Shown here in pieces: positions 20,342 through 30,053 of a stretch of DNA of 64,000 nt. This stretch comes from VXNE01 sp965200505 (GTDB taxonomy: Bacteria; Pseudomonadota; Gammaproteobacteria; Pseudomonadales; Azotimanducaceae): assembly GCA_965200505.1 (NCBI GenBank), contig OZ241343.1, forward strand, positions 1 through 64,000, written 5' to 3'. Positions within the stretch are counted from its first letter, which is position 1. Each line of letters begins with the position of its first letter. The notes under the pieces were generated by a model. It did no database searches, was not told where the DNA came from, and saw only the letters and a list, made by a program, of their open reading frames with translations. The translations under genes were made by a program, and so were the position numbers.

Positions 20342-21226
20342 TTACGCCGCCCGCAGCCAAGCGAACGCGACCGTTCCGATGGCCAAGGCGCCGGCCAGCC
20401 ATTGGCCACTCCGGCCCAAGCGCCGCAGGTCGAACCGAACGATGAGCGCGCCAGTGACGGCACCGCAGCAGAAGCCGGCGACATGGCCCAACACGTCCGC
20501 GTTCACCCCGCCCATGCCCGTCAAGGCGAGCAAACAGACGGCGGCGAACAAGGGCGCGGCGGTGCGACGCCAGCCGCGGCCCCGGAAGTGGCCGCGCCGC
20601 CAAGCGAAGGCGCCGATGAGCCCCACCATCGCGAACAGGGCCGTCGAGGCGCCCACCGCGAGGAAAGCCGCCGGGCGCAGCCAAGCGTTCACGACATTGC
20701 CGAGGGCGCCACACGCGAGCACCAACAACCAGCCAAAGCCGGAGCCGAAGTAGCGGCCCAGCAACAAGCCGAACACCACGCCGAACAACGAGTTGCCGAT
20801 GAGGTGCCCAAGGTCGCCATGCAAGGTGAGCGCGGTGACGGCGCGATGCCACTCGCCGGCCAGCACCCGGCCCGCCTCCATGCGCCCCACATCGCGCCAG
20901 CTCAACTCGAACGTGCCCCATCCTTCCAGCGCCGGCACCAGCCACAGGATGAGCAGAAAGGCGCAGACGCCGGGCCAACCGTTGTCGAAGGTGGTCACTG
21001 GCGTGGCGCGTGGAACCGGCGCGTTCTCCACCCGATACCGCGCTAGATGCTCGATGGCGGCGGCACGGTCATGGGGTGCTGTCAGCAACCGCCATTCGCC
21101 TTCCCCGCGCACGATCACGCTGCGAATGCCCACCGCGGTCAACACCAAGCTCGCCTCGGTGAGGGGCCGCTGGTCAACGTCGCTTTGGGCACACACCCAC
21201 GGCGGCGAGCCGGTGTCGTCGTTCAC
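20342..21226 (-). CDS. Rhomboid-family intramembrane serine protease
   Basis: The protein has 294 residues. A ~80-residue cytoplasmic N-terminal domain precedes six membrane helices. The catalytic serine is in VGASTALFAMVG (about Ser194) and the His in DVLGHVAGF (about His248). The oxyanion Asn lies in HLIGNSLFG. The usual GASG is GAST here, a tolerated variation. It cleaves substrates inside the membrane; none is evident nearby. It is convergent with the RND gene. Confidence 0.88.
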   Translation of the reverse strand: MNDDTGSPPWVCAQSDVDQRPLTEASLVLTAVGIRSVIVRGEGEWRLLTAPHDRAAAIEHLARYRVENAPVPRATPVTTFDNGWPGVCAFLLILWLVPALEGWGTFELSWRDVGRMEAGRVLAGEWHRAVTALTLHGDLGHLIGNSLFGVVFGLLLGRYFGSGFGWLLVLACGALGNVVNAWLRPAAFLAVGASTALFAMVGLIGAFAWRRGHFRGRGWRRTAAPLFAAVCLLALTGMGGVNADVLGHVAGFCCGAVTGALIVRFDLRRLGRSGQWLAGALAIGTVAFAWLRAA

Positions 21227-21317
21227 TTGACCGGCGCCGCGCCGGCGTGGCGCGAGTTGGCGGCCGGCATCGCCCGGTGCCGGCGGCTGGAGGAGGGTTG
21301 CTCCGGCAGCTTGGTCG

Positions 21318-22514
21318 CTACGCCGCGCACACCGCGGCGCGGTTGGAGAGGCTTACGCCACGCCGCCCCACGCGGATGGGATTGCGATCGTGCCCGTTCG
21401 TGCAATAGGCGAACGAGATGCCGGTGGCGGGATCCGCCCAGGCGATCTGCCCGCCGGCGCCGCCATGGCCGAACGCCAACTCGGAGTTGGTGTGGCCGAA
21501 GCCGCGGTAGTTGCGCTCCTCGTCGCCGGAGACGACGATGCCCATGGCGCGATGCACCGGCTTGCCGTAGAGCGGGTCCGTCAGTTCGCCACTCACGACT
21601 TTGCGCGCCATGGCGCGGGTTTCGGCGCTCCACAGTTCTGGTCCGCCTTGCGCACTACCGTGCAAGAGCCCTTGATAGAAGAGGGCCATGGCCGCGGCGG
21701 ACATGATGCCGCCCCCGCCGGGCACACCCACGGCGCGCACCTCGGGCAGGTTGAAGCCGAGGATGGCGTCTTCCGTCACCTCGGTGACCGGGGGTTCCGG
21801 CACCCCCAAACGGGCGTAGTCTGCGCTGGTCAACGCATCGCCGACATGCACGCACGGCGCCACGCGGTGGTTCTCCTCGGCCGGCAGGCCCACGAAGAAA
21901 TCTTCCAAGCCCAGCGGCACCACCACGCGCTCCCGCACAAACTCTCGGAAGCCTTGCCCACTGCGCCGCTCGATCAGCTCCGCGATCATCCACATGCTCG
22001 ACGTGGGGTGGTATTCGAAGCGCGAACCCGGCGGCCAGTTCAGACGCCAATGGGCGAAGCGGGCGAGGCGCTGCTCTTTGTCGTCCCAATCGAGCGGCCG
22101 GAACGGCGCGTGGGGGAAGCCGGCGGTGTGCAGGAAGAGCTGCTGCACGGTGATGCCGTCCTTGCGGTTGGCGGCGAACTCCGGAACGATGTCCGCGACG
22201 ATCTCGTCCGGCGCGAGCCGCCCTTCCTGCATCAAGAGCCAAGCCGCCGCCGAAGTGACGGCCTTGGTGCAGGAGAAGACACAATAGAGCGTCTCGTCGC
22301 CGGCATCCCCGAAGGTGGCCACATAGCCGAGCCGCCCATTCCGCGCCACGGCGATCTGGGCCGAAGGCAGCAACCCTTCGTCCACTTCCCGCCGCGCCCG
22401 CTCGCCAAGCGCATCCAGTTTCGCCACATCAAGGCCAATCTCCTCCGCCGCGACCAGCGCGTGTGCGTTCCCCACTGTCGGCACCTCCCTGCCCAGACCC
22501 CGAAGCGGAGCCAC
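21318..22514 (-). CDS. Beta-lactamase-fold serine hydrolase (class C / EstB-like)
   Basis: The protein has 398 residues. SxxK is at residues 81-84 (SCTK), the tyrosine is at ~169 (FEYHPTSS, in place of YxN), and the third motif region is GHGGAGGQIAWADP (HGG in place of KTG). This set marks a beta-lactamase-related esterase or peptidase rather than an antibiotic-resistance enzyme. There is no signal peptide, so it is probably cytoplasmic. The start is uncertain because other in-frame starts lie within the first 20 codons. Confidence 0.85.
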   Translation of the reverse strand: MAPLRGLGREVPTVGNAHALVAAEEIGLDVAKLDALGERARREVDEGLLPSAQIAVARNGRLGYVATFGDAGDETLYCVFSCTKAVTSAAAWLLMQEGRLAPDEIVADIVPEFAANRKDGITVQQLFLHTAGFPHAPFRPLDWDDKEQRLARFAHWRLNWPPGSRFEYHPTSSMWMIAELIERRSGQGFREFVRERVVVPLGLEDFFVGLPAEENHRVAPCVHVGDALTSADYARLGVPEPPVTEVTEDAILGFNLPEVRAVGVPGGGGIMSAAAMALFYQGLLHGSAQGGPELWSAETRAMARKVVSGELTDPLYGKPVHRAMGIVVSGDEERNYRGFGHTNSELAFGHGGAGGQIAWADPATGISFAYCTNGHDRNPIRVGRRGVSLSNRAAVCAA

Positions 22515-22614
22515 TGCCGCACAAGGCTACCAAGCCGCGCCCGAATGGAACAATGCACGACAAAGTCGGCGTCTCAAAGTTTGACAAACGGCAGTCGCAC
22601 GGTAGGCTCAGCCG

Positions 22615-22998
22615 GTGAGTGTGGCCATCCCCATCCCACGCCTAGAGGAAGCCCGCGTGAAAGCGCGTCGTAACGACCGAGTAAGCGCCACCCAAGCAGA
22701 CGGCCCTCGCGAGAGCCAAGGCGACTCGGGAGTCGGCTACCCCGTCGGCAGGGACGACTTGAACGGAACCCTCGCCCGCGTGACCTATCGCGCACCCGGC
22801 CCGCCCCCCGATCTGCTGCGCCCACCTGACGACCTGTACGAAGGCCGCCCGCAGGTTCGTTCGACCTGGCGCAAGCACCTCGACGCCAAGCGGGCGGCCC
22901 AACGCCGCGCCGAGCTTGTATCATCGCGTCCACCGGTCAAGGACGGCCCGAAACGTCGGGAGAAGCCGGAACAGGGGGATGACGAGTGGACACGTTGA
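22615..22998 (+). CDS. Hypothetical protein
   Basis: The 127-residue frame has a GTG start. The product is Pro/Arg-rich, with no signal peptide or membrane segment, and I recognise no family. It overlaps the next gene by 13 nt, which suggests co-translation. The composition is low-complexity, so the frame may be spurious. Confidence 0.4.
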   Translation: MSVAIPIPRLEEARVKARRNDRVSATQADGPRESQGDSGVGYPVGRDDLNGTLARVTYRAPGPPPDLLRPPDDLYEGRPQVRSTWRKHLDAKRAAQRRAELVSSRPPVKDGPKRREKPEQGDDEWTR

Positions 22999-23558
22999 TC
23001 TTGGTGGTCAGCGCAATCGTGCTCACGTCCGCGGTGGTTGTGGCCGTGGTTGCCATTTGGCTCGCCTCCGACTACAGCTTCCTTCACGTCACGGACGTGG
23101 AAAACGACGACGAGGATGCGATCAGGCATTTCCTGGCCGTGCTCGGCAAGGCGGAGCGCGAGTTGCTCGTACACGACGACGGCGACAAGACCAACGGCTC
23201 GCTGTATGACGACGAGAACACGGTGGAGGCCGTGCGCGAGCGGTTGCGGAAGTGTCCCGGCTTGCAGATACGTTGCCTGCTCAATTTCAAGGCTGACGTC
23301 AGGATGGCAGCCCTAAGCGAAGAATACGGCGCGAGATTTCAGGTGCGCTACCTCCATCAACGGCCCGACGATGATGTTCACTTCAAGATCGCCGATGGCG
23401 GGAAGATGGCGTACTTGTCCGTCCATCCACGGGGCGTCACCGAACGGCAGGGCCAAGTCATTGAAGACCTCGGGGCCCGCGAGTATGTGCGGAAACGCCG
23501 CTTGGGCGGTTTGATCGACGACTTCAATGAAGGCTTCGACAAGGCCCATGCGGCATGA
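22986..23558 (+). CDS. Membrane-anchored hypothetical protein
   Basis: The protein has 190 residues with a GTG start. One N-terminal membrane helix (LILVVSAIVLTSAVVVAVVAIWLA) is followed by a soluble domain. That domain contains DDDVHFKIADGGKMAYLS, reminiscent of the HxK motif of phospholipase D-like folds, but only once and with different spacing, so I do not call it PLD. It overlaps both neighbours by a few bases and probably belongs to a three-gene unit (22.6-23.9 kb) of unknown role. Confidence 0.65.
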   Translation: MDTLILVVSAIVLTSAVVVAVVAIWLASDYSFLHVTDVENDDEDAIRHFLAVLGKAERELLVHDDGDKTNGSLYDDENTVEAVRERLRKCPGLQIRCLLNFKADVRMAALSEEYGARFQVRYLHQRPDDDVHFKIADGGKMAYLSVHPRGVTERQGQVIEDLGAREYVRKRRLGGLIDDFNEGFDKAHAA

Positions 23559-23911
23559 CGCTATCGTCCGAGGTCCTTCCTGCGATGCAGCACTATGCGC
23601 TGCTTGCTGTCGCATTAGCGCTCTTTTCGTTGTCGCTCACGCACGTCAAGCGGCGATTTAGCAAGTGGCTGTGGCTAGTCCTCATGGCACCGCCAGTCGC
23701 CCAGATGGAATGGTCGTTGTGGGAAGTGATTTGGGGCGCGGCCGCGGTTGACAGCGCCAACGGCCAACCGCTGGTCGTGATTCAGGCCATGGCTCATGGC
23801 ATGGCGATCGTGCTTGTCTTGGCATTGGTCCTGTACATAGCGAATCAGTCCAGCAACGAGCTGCCAAGGCGAGTACGGCTCGAGCCCATTGTCAGCCCTC
23901 CTCCCAAGTAG
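23555..23911 (+). CDS. Small integral membrane protein, unknown function
   Basis: The protein has 118 residues and three likely membrane helices (YALLAVALALFSLSL; KWLWLVLMAPPVAQM; MAIVLVLALVLYIAN). The start overlaps the upstream stop (ATGA at 23555), so it is translationally coupled to the membrane-anchored gene. No family is recognised. Confidence 0.6.
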   Translation: MTLSSEVLPAMQHYALLAVALALFSLSLTHVKRRFSKWLWLVLMAPPVAQMEWSLWEVIWGAAAVDSANGQPLVVIQAMAHGMAIVLVLALVLYIANQSSNELPRRVRLEPIVSPPPK

Positions 23912-24023
23912 GGAGCAACCGCTCAGGCGCTGGCGGTGCGCCGGCCGTGACGCCAGCCCTTCCCGAACCCCGCGGCCCCGCAACCTGTCGGTAAAATGCG
24001 CCGGTCAACCGGCAGGAACTGGC

Positions 24024-25013
24024 ATGGACGTTCGGAACGGCTTCGTCGAGGCGGTGGGCAACACGCCGTTGATTCGCTTGGCGGATTTGTCCGAGGCCAC
24101 TGGCTGCGAAATCCTCGGCAAGGCCGAGTTCATGAACCCCGGCGGCTCCGTGAAGGATCGTGCCGCTTGGTGGATCATCCGCGAGCACGAGCGGAGCGGG
24201 GCGCTTGAGGCCGGCGGCACCGTCGTGGAAGGCACCGCCGGCAACACGGGCATCGGCATCGCCCACATCTGCAATGCGCGGGGCTACCGCTGCGTCATCT
24301 ACATGCCGGACAACCAGTCGCCGGAGAAGGTCGAGATTTTGCAGGCGCTCGGCGCGGAGGTGCGCGTGGTGCCCACGGTGCCCTATGCCAACGACGAGAA
24401 CTACCAGAAGCAGGCTGGCCGCCATGCCGCGGCAGTGGAGGGCGCGGTGTGGGCCAATCAGTTCGACAACATCGCCAACCGCTTGGCGCACATCGAATCC
24501 ACTGGGCCGGAAATCTGGCGCCAAACCGATGGCAAGGTGGATGCGTTCGTGTCCGCGGTGGGCACCGGCGGCACCCTCGCCGGCGTTTCCGCGTTCTTGA
24601 AGGAGCGCCGCGCGGACATCCAGTTGGTGCTGGCGGATTGCATGGGCAGCGCCCTTTTCAACTATGTCGAGACGGGCGAGGCGAAGATGAGCCCCGGGCC
24701 TTCGATCACCGAGGGCATCGGCAACTCCCGCATCACGGACAACCTCGCCGGCGCCGCCATCGATTGGGCGGAGCAGATCACGGATCAAGACATGGTGGAC
24801 ATGGTGTTCAGCCAGCTACGCAACGCCGGCTGGTTCTTCGGCTCCAGCACCGGCATCAACCTGTGCGCCGCGGTGCGGGTGGCCAAGCGGCTGGGGCCCG
24901 GACACACGATCGTCACCATGCTCTGCGACGACGGCACCAAGTACCGCTCGCGGCTCTTCAATCGGGAGTGGCTCGCCGAACGTGGACTCAGAGCACCCGG
25001 CCCCGCTAGCTAG
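24024..25013 (+). CDS. cysK: Cysteine synthase A (O-acetylserine sulfhydrylase)
   Basis: This PLP enzyme makes L-cysteine from O-acetylserine and sulfide. The protein has 329 residues from the ATG at 24024 (MDVRNGFVEAVGNTPLIRL), a normal length. The PLP lysine is in NPGGSVKDR (~residue 44), the phosphate loop is EGTAGNTGIGIAH, and the substrate loop is AVGTGGTLAGVS. The subgroup is the one often annotated as cysteine synthase A in proteobacteria outside the enterics. A TAAAAT box sits at 23992-23997. Sulfur made here could feed ThiS, but no direct link is shown. Confidence 0.93.
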   Translation: MDVRNGFVEAVGNTPLIRLADLSEATGCEILGKAEFMNPGGSVKDRAAWWIIREHERSGALEAGGTVVEGTAGNTGIGIAHICNARGYRCVIYMPDNQSPEKVEILQALGAEVRVVPTVPYANDENYQKQAGRHAAAVEGAVWANQFDNIANRLAHIESTGPEIWRQTDGKVDAFVSAVGTGGTLAGVSAFLKERRADIQLVLADCMGSALFNYVETGEAKMSPGPSITEGIGNSRITDNLAGAAIDWAEQITDQDMVDMVFSQLRNAGWFFGSSTGINLCAAVRVAKRLGPGHTIVTMLCDDGTKYRSRLFNREWLAERGLRAPGPAS

Positions 25014-25093
25014 TATCTGTTCTCCACGTAGGAGGCTGCCGTCAGTTGCATAGTGCGGCCCGGGCCTTTCAACGGGCTGGATGAGGAGGAGAA

Positions 25094-26285
25094 ATGAGTA
25101 ATCTTACTATGTTTATACGGTGTCGTCCAGCAGGCACAAAGAGTTGGCCTTGGATAGTTGAACGAAAATCGTCCAACGGCACAACGGAACCGGTTTATTT
25201 TCCTCAAATGAAAGTGGACAATGAATATGAGTTTCAGTTTTTGTCCAGTGACGATCCAGCGTGGGTTCCAGACCCGCCTTTTCGCTTGATGAGAACAGTG
25301 GTTGGCATTGAGAGGAAAGGCGAAGATTCCACTATGTGTGCTTGGACGCACAACAGCACCGCAATCATCCTCGGATGGGCACCTCTGGAGGAAAAGCTGA
25401 AAAACACTCCAAGAAGCCGTTGCAAAAGGCAAAATAGGCACCAGGCGTGGCGTCCCATACAATGAAGCCCAGCTCAAGGAACTTCGCGCACGGGCAGACG
25501 CTTTTCGGCGATCTCCTAGCTTGACCTTGCTGAAACGAGCTCTTTGTGATTGGTCGCACATGATATGCGAATTTGAGATGGGGCGTTATCCTGTAGGCAC
25601 TTTGTTCTATAGGGTGCGAACTGACGACAACCTAGACCGTGTAAGCGATCTTTGGGAACCACCCTCTGAGCTTCGCAAAATGGGACGGGCGGGTGGCTCG
25701 GCGCTGTATGTAGCGCTGGAAGGAAACACGGCCATCGCCGAGAAGAACATGCAGTCCGCCGAGAGGGACTTTGCCATCGTCCTGTACAAGGCGGCGAAGC
25801 CAATCAATGGCATAGTCTTCTTCACGGATGCCCATTACAACGACATGGGGAAATGCCTGCGCGAACTCTGCCTGGAGGTTTTGTACAGGCCCTGCATCAC
25901 TGACGAAGACTATGCCATGACAAATTTCATTCTCCAGAACTTCCTCAATCATCCATGCGATGACCGAATGGAATCGCAGGACATGGTATGCTATTCGTCG
26001 GTTGAACGACGCGGTGGGACGAACGTGGCATTCAATGCCGAAAGAGCCCGCGAAAAGTTGGAGATACTCAACATGTATAGAAGGGTGCATGCCCGCTTAC
26101 TGCCTGTGAGAAATCCCCAAGCGGGCAGCAGGATAATACAGTTTCAGGTGAAGTGCCCTGTGGGAATCATCGTCAATGGTGAACTTGAATACACTAACAA
26201 CCCGCCCCTTTACCATTTATCCAAGCTGCTTCCGCAGATGGGGCTTCCCAACTTGGATCGTTTTCGCACAAAGGGGGAAAAATGA
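25094..26285 (+). pseudogene. RES-domain protein split by a one-base frameshift
   Basis: A first frame (25094-25465) reads MSNLTMFIRCRPAGTKSWPW and runs to LEEKLK. At the five-A run at 25400-25404 the coherent continuation moves to another frame (KTLQEAVAKGKIGTRRGVPY and onward), which runs to 26285. The second part holds a RES domain: LFYRVR, GRAGGSALYVA and TAIAEKN supply its Arg and Glu. RES toxins use NAD+. Removing one A restores a single protein of ~396 residues. The DNA is visibly poorer in GC than its neighbours, which suggests horizontal transfer. It could be a real pseudogene, a sequencing error, or two genes; the second frame alone would need a TTG start at 25521. Confidence 0.65.
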
Positions 26286-26377
26286 AAGCACTGGCATTTG
26301 CGGACATTACTTTTGCCGCTGCCATTCGCGCCTGCTATGACGGTAAAATGGGCCCACATGCAAGGTCTCGTCCTTGA
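26282..26377 (+). CDS. Tiny overlapping reading frame
   Basis: ATG at 26282 overlaps the stop of the RES gene (ATGA) and encodes 31 residues (MKALAFADITFAAAIRACYD and onward). Many RES pairs are overlapping gene pairs, so this could be the stub of a lost partner. No family is recognised, and the evidence is only position. Confidence 0.25.
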   Translation: MKALAFADITFAAAIRACYDGKMGPHARSRP

Positions 26378-26432
26378 AGCTCTTGAAATTCGACGTATTC
26401 AGACTAAATGATCGTCATCTGGGCCCGCCCCG

Positions 26433-28076
26433 TTAAGGCTTGCGGCTCTCGCGCAGCGGCACGATGCCGTTGAAAGCCGGCGCGGCGCCACCCGAATCTG
26501 TCGGGTCTTTGTGGAAATATCCCACCCGCTCAAACTGGAACCGTTCGGCCGACGACGCGATCACCGCCGGCTCCACCAGCGCCTGTGCCGAGGCCAGCGA
26601 GTCTGGATTCAAGCCTGCAACCATGTCGGCGGGGTCGGGCGCCGCCACATTGAAGAGCCGCCCATAGGTATGCACCGTCGCCTCCACCGCAACGCGCCGA
26701 TTCGCCCAGTGGATGACGCCCTTTGGTTTGAGGCCGCTCACATCGGCGCCGCTCTTTGAGTTCGGGAAGTAGGTGCAACGCAGTTCCGTGGGCGCGCCAT
26801 CCGCGTCCCGCACCACCTCCTCGCAGCGGATGATGTAGCCGTGCCGGAGCCGCACCATCGCACCCGGCGACAAGCGGCGGTACTTGCGTGGCGGATCGTC
26901 CGAGAAGTCCTCCCGTTCGATGGCGAGGGCTGGCCCGAACTCCAGCGCCCGCTCGCCCATCTCCGGGCGCTTGGGATGCCACGGCGCGGTGAGCGTTTCG
27001 CCCTCCCGCGGCGGATAGTTGGTGATCGTCACCGGCAGCGGATGCAGCACTGCCATCCCGCGTGGCACCGTGTCCTCCAATGCGCTGCGGGCGCAGAACT
27101 CCAACAGTTCCATGGCCACGCGGTTCTCCTGCCGGGTGACGCCGATGCGCTCGCAAAAGTCCCGAATCATGGCCGCGGTGTAGCCGCGGCGGCGCAGCCC
27201 GGCGATGGTGGGCAGGCGCGGATCGTCCCAACCCGTGACGTGGCCGCGCTCGATGAGCTCGCGGAAGAACCGCGTGGACATCACCGTGTATTCCAAGTTG
27301 AGCCGCGAGAACTCAATTTGCGGCGGGTGGAAGTTGATGTCCACATGGTCGAGCACCCAATCGTAGAGCTCGCGGTTGTTCTCGAACTCCAAGGTGCAGA
27401 GCGAGTGCGTCACCCCCTCCAAGGCATCGCACAGGCAGTGCGTGAAGTCGTACATCGGATAGATGCACCAAGCGTCGCCGGTGCGGTGGTGCGTCGCGTG
27501 GCGAATGCGATAGATCACCGGGTCGCGCATCACGAGGTTCGGCGCCGCCATGTCGATCTTGGCGCGCAGCACCTGCTCGCCATCGCCGAACTCGCCGGCG
27601 CGCATGCGGCGGAACAGCGCCAAGTTCTCCTCCACGGTGCGGCCACGCCACGGGCTCGGTGTGCCGGGTTTGCTGAACGAGCCCCGGGTGGCGGCAATTT
27701 GCGCCGCGCTTTGGCTATCGACATACGCCCTGCCTCGTTCGATGAGCTGCTCGGCGAACCCATAGAGCCCCTCAAAGTAGTCCGACGCGAACGTGGCGCG
27801 TTCCCCCCAGGAAAAGCCGAGCCACGCCACGTCCCGCTCGATGGCGTCCACGTACTCCTGGCTTTCGCGCAGCGGATTGGTGTCGTCGAAGCGCAGATAG
27901 GTGCGGCCGCCGAACTCCTCGGCCACGCCGAAGTTCAAGCAGATGGACTTGGCGTGGCCGATGGTGAGGGCGCCGTTCGGCTCCGGCGGAAAGCGCGTCA
28001 CCACGGCGTCGTGGCGGCCGGCCGCCAAGTCGCGCCGGATGCGGTGGCGTATGAAGTCCTTGAGATCTTCGGGCAT
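26433..28076 (-). CDS. glnS: Glutaminyl-tRNA synthetase
   Basis: This class I synthetase charges tRNA-Gln. It has 547 residues from the ATG at 28076 (MPEDLKDFIRHRIRRDLAAG), close to E. coli GlnRS. The HIGH motif appears as PPEPNGALTIGHAKSICLNF. The KMSKS equivalent is VMSTRFF, whose Lys-less form is unusual but lies in the expected place. FDDTNP, RFDD and the beta-barrel anticodon domain (LHPLPVTITNYP and onward) are present. It is divergent from the transglutaminase gene with a 90-bp gap. Having GlnRS means glutaminyl-tRNA does not depend on GatCAB, which fits a gammaproteobacterium. Confidence 0.95.
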   Translation of the reverse strand: MPEDLKDFIRHRIRRDLAAGRHDAVVTRFPPEPNGALTIGHAKSICLNFGVAEEFGGRTYLRFDDTNPLRESQEYVDAIERDVAWLGFSWGERATFASDYFEGLYGFAEQLIERGRAYVDSQSAAQIAATRGSFSKPGTPSPWRGRTVEENLALFRRMRAGEFGDGEQVLRAKIDMAAPNLVMRDPVIYRIRHATHHRTGDAWCIYPMYDFTHCLCDALEGVTHSLCTLEFENNRELYDWVLDHVDINFHPPQIEFSRLNLEYTVMSTRFFRELIERGHVTGWDDPRLPTIAGLRRRGYTAAMIRDFCERIGVTRQENRVAMELLEFCARSALEDTVPRGMAVLHPLPVTITNYPPREGETLTAPWHPKRPEMGERALEFGPALAIEREDFSDDPPRKYRRLSPGAMVRLRHGYIIRCEEVVRDADGAPTELRCTYFPNSKSGADVSGLKPKGVIHWANRRVAVEATVHTYGRLFNVAAPDPADMVAGLNPDSLASAQALVEPAVIASSAERFQFERVGYFHKDPTDSGGAAPAFNGIVPLRESRKP

Positions 28077-28166
28077 CGGGTGAAGCCGCCGGGCTTGGGC
28101 CCGCGATTGTAGCGGCTCGCAAGCCGCGCCAAGGTGCCGGCGTCTGCGGGCCTTACAATCCACATC

Positions 28167-29558
28167 ATGCGTACCAGCCATCGCATCGCCTTCATCGGCG
28201 CCACCGCCTTGGCGTTCGCGTTGGCCATCGGGCTGGGCACCCCGGTCAGCCCGGTGGAACGGGCCGCCAAGGCGCTCCTCGGCGAACGCTGGCATCAGGT
28301 GGAGTTGGGCGGCCGGCCGGTGGGACAGTTCGTGACGCGCGGCACGAAGGCCGCCGGCGCCTATCGGTTCGAGACGCACCTTGCCTTTCGCGTGGACGCG
28401 GGCCCGGAGACCCGCATCGACAGCGCCCTCATGTTCGACACCGCTGCACCCCATCCGCTCACCCATGCGAGCCATGCGGTCAACGACGGCGCCGGCACGC
28501 GGCTCGTGGACATCGCCCGCGACGGCACCGGATGGCTGACGGCTGAGGCGGATGGCGCCACCGTCACGCTGGATTGGGATTACGCCCTGGCGGACTATGT
28601 GGCGTTGGAAGTGTGGCTAGGCGAAGCTCGTCCGCCCGGTGCCCGGCATGCCACCCGTTCGGTGGATTTCGACCGCCTGGCGCTCAACAAGGACACCTGG
28701 CAAGTGGCCGCGGTGCGAGCGGACGGCTACTCGTTGCGGCGCCGCACACCCTTCGGCGCCGCCGAGGCGGAGCTCCGCTCGGATTTCTCCTTCGCGCGCC
28801 TCGACATCGCGGACTGGTTCTCGCTGCAACGTGTGCCCGACGCGACGGCCATCGCGCCGTGGCGGGCGGTTCCTGCGTTCGGTTCCGAGCCGCCGCGCAT
28901 ACCCATCGACAAGCCCCTCGACCCGGCCGCCGGCCTGAAGCGCCTCGTGTTGCGGGTGCATGGCGAAGGTGGCCACCTTGAGGCGGAACGCTGGCCGGCG
29001 CTGCAACGCGACGCCGACGGCCGTCTTTCGTTGACGCACGGCGGCGCAGCGCCCAAAGCCTTGCAGCAAGCCGATGCGTTCGTCGCCGCAACGGTGGCGC
29101 ATCCCGCCGGCAACGATGAAGTGCAACGCTTGGCGGCGGCCGCGACGCGCGATGCCGCGGCGCCGAGCGCCCAAGCCGAAGCCCTGACGCGCTTCGTGAG
29201 CGGCTTCATCGCCTATGCGGAAACCGATGGCGCCCAGAGCGTGACGCAAACGCTCAAGACGCGGCGCGGCGATTGCACCGCCTATGCGGACCTCTTGACG
29301 ACGCTGGCACGCGCCAGCGGGTTGCCGGCGCGCACGGTCACTGGCCTCGCCTATGCCCAAGGCGTCTTCGCCGTTCACAATTGGACCGAGATCGGCATCG
29401 ACGGTTTCTGGCGCGGCTTTGACCCCACTTGGGGGCGCGTGCGCCTCGACGCGACGCACATTCCCCTGCCCCACGACGGCGAGCTCGCCGCCTTGGACCT
29501 GCTCGATGGCCTCCGCTTCGAGTTGGTGAGCGCGGAATACGAAGGCGGCCCGGCATGA
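28167..29558 (+). CDS. Transglutaminase-like (papain-fold) protein, exported or anchored
   Basis: The protein has 463 residues. The N-terminal hydrophobic segment (IAFIGATALAFALAIGLG) is a signal or anchor. Residues ~340-430 are a transglutaminase core with the triad Cys (TRRGDCTAYADLL, ~370), His (FAVHNWTEI, ~402) and Asp (GFDPTWGRV, ~417). The 300 preceding residues form a beta-rich region seen in many bacterial transglutaminase-like proteins. The ATG at 28167 follows a TACAAT box (28154-28159) so closely that the transcript may be nearly leaderless. It is probably a periplasmic protease or amidase-like enzyme. Confidence 0.85.
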   Translation: MRTSHRIAFIGATALAFALAIGLGTPVSPVERAAKALLGERWHQVELGGRPVGQFVTRGTKAAGAYRFETHLAFRVDAGPETRIDSALMFDTAAPHPLTHASHAVNDGAGTRLVDIARDGTGWLTAEADGATVTLDWDYALADYVALEVWLGEARPPGARHATRSVDFDRLALNKDTWQVAAVRADGYSLRRRTPFGAAEAELRSDFSFARLDIADWFSLQRVPDATAIAPWRAVPAFGSEPPRIPIDKPLDPAAGLKRLVLRVHGEGGHLEAERWPALQRDADGRLSLTHGGAAPKALQQADAFVAATVAHPAGNDEVQRLAAAATRDAAAPSAQAEALTRFVSGFIAYAETDGAQSVTQTLKTRRGDCTAYADLLTTLARASGLPARTVTGLAYAQGVFAVHNWTEIGIDGFWRGFDPTWGRVRLDATHIPLPHDGELAALDLLDGLRFELVSAEYEGGPA

Positions 29559-29684
29559 CGCGGCGGCGCCCTTCCCCACGAATCGGCGGCGCCGGACGCC
29601 GAAAGATCGTCGTTTACCTAGCCGCCGTACTTTCGTACTCTTAGCGTGTGAGTTCCTAGGACACGGGGCGGGGGCACCCTACAC

Positions 29685-30035
29685 ATGAGCATCGACATCA
29701 CCACCGCGACGGAGGCCGGGGCGCTGATCGCCACCGCCACGGGCCGCATCGACAGCCGCAACGCGCAAGAGTTCGAGCAGACGATGAGCAGCGCCATCGG
29801 CGAAGGCGCCGGCATGGTCATCCTCGACCTCGCCGGCCTCTCGTACATCAGCAGCGCCGGCTTGCGCGCCATCTTGGTGACGGCCAAGACGTTGCGCAAA
29901 CGGGAGGCCAAGTTCGCGCTGTGCTCGTTGCAGAGCTCGATCAAGGAGGTCATGGAGATCAGTGGTTTCGACCAAGTGATCGCCATCCATCCCTCCAAGG
30001 AAGAGGCCCTGTCCGCGTTCGGCGCGTCGGCCTGA
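29685..30035 (+). CDS. STAS-domain anti-sigma factor antagonist
   Basis: The protein has 116 residues and a single STAS domain. The phosphorylatable Ser is in LSYISSAGLRAILV (about residue 57), the SpoIIAA-type hallmark. Such proteins release a sigma factor or signalling partner when dephosphorylated. No kinase/anti-sigma partner lies next to it. It is 18 nt upstream of the reductase gene on the same strand, so they may share a transcript. Confidence 0.88.
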   Translation: MSIDITTATEAGALIATATGRIDSRNAQEFEQTMSSAIGEGAGMVILDLAGLSYISSAGLRAILVTAKTLRKREAKFALCSLQSSIKEVMEISGFDQVIAIHPSKEEALSAFGASA

Positions 30036-30053
30036 CGCTGGGGCGCTGGGACC

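Noticed and set aside
20342..21226. Rhomboid protein as a rhombosortase acting on the conserved peptidase tail
   Set aside because: The tail has no GlyGly-CTERM motif and the genes are 12 kb or more apart. There is nothing to link them.
22986..23558. Phospholipase D-like nuclease
   Set aside because: Only one HxK-like site with wrong spacing to the Asp, and no second motif.
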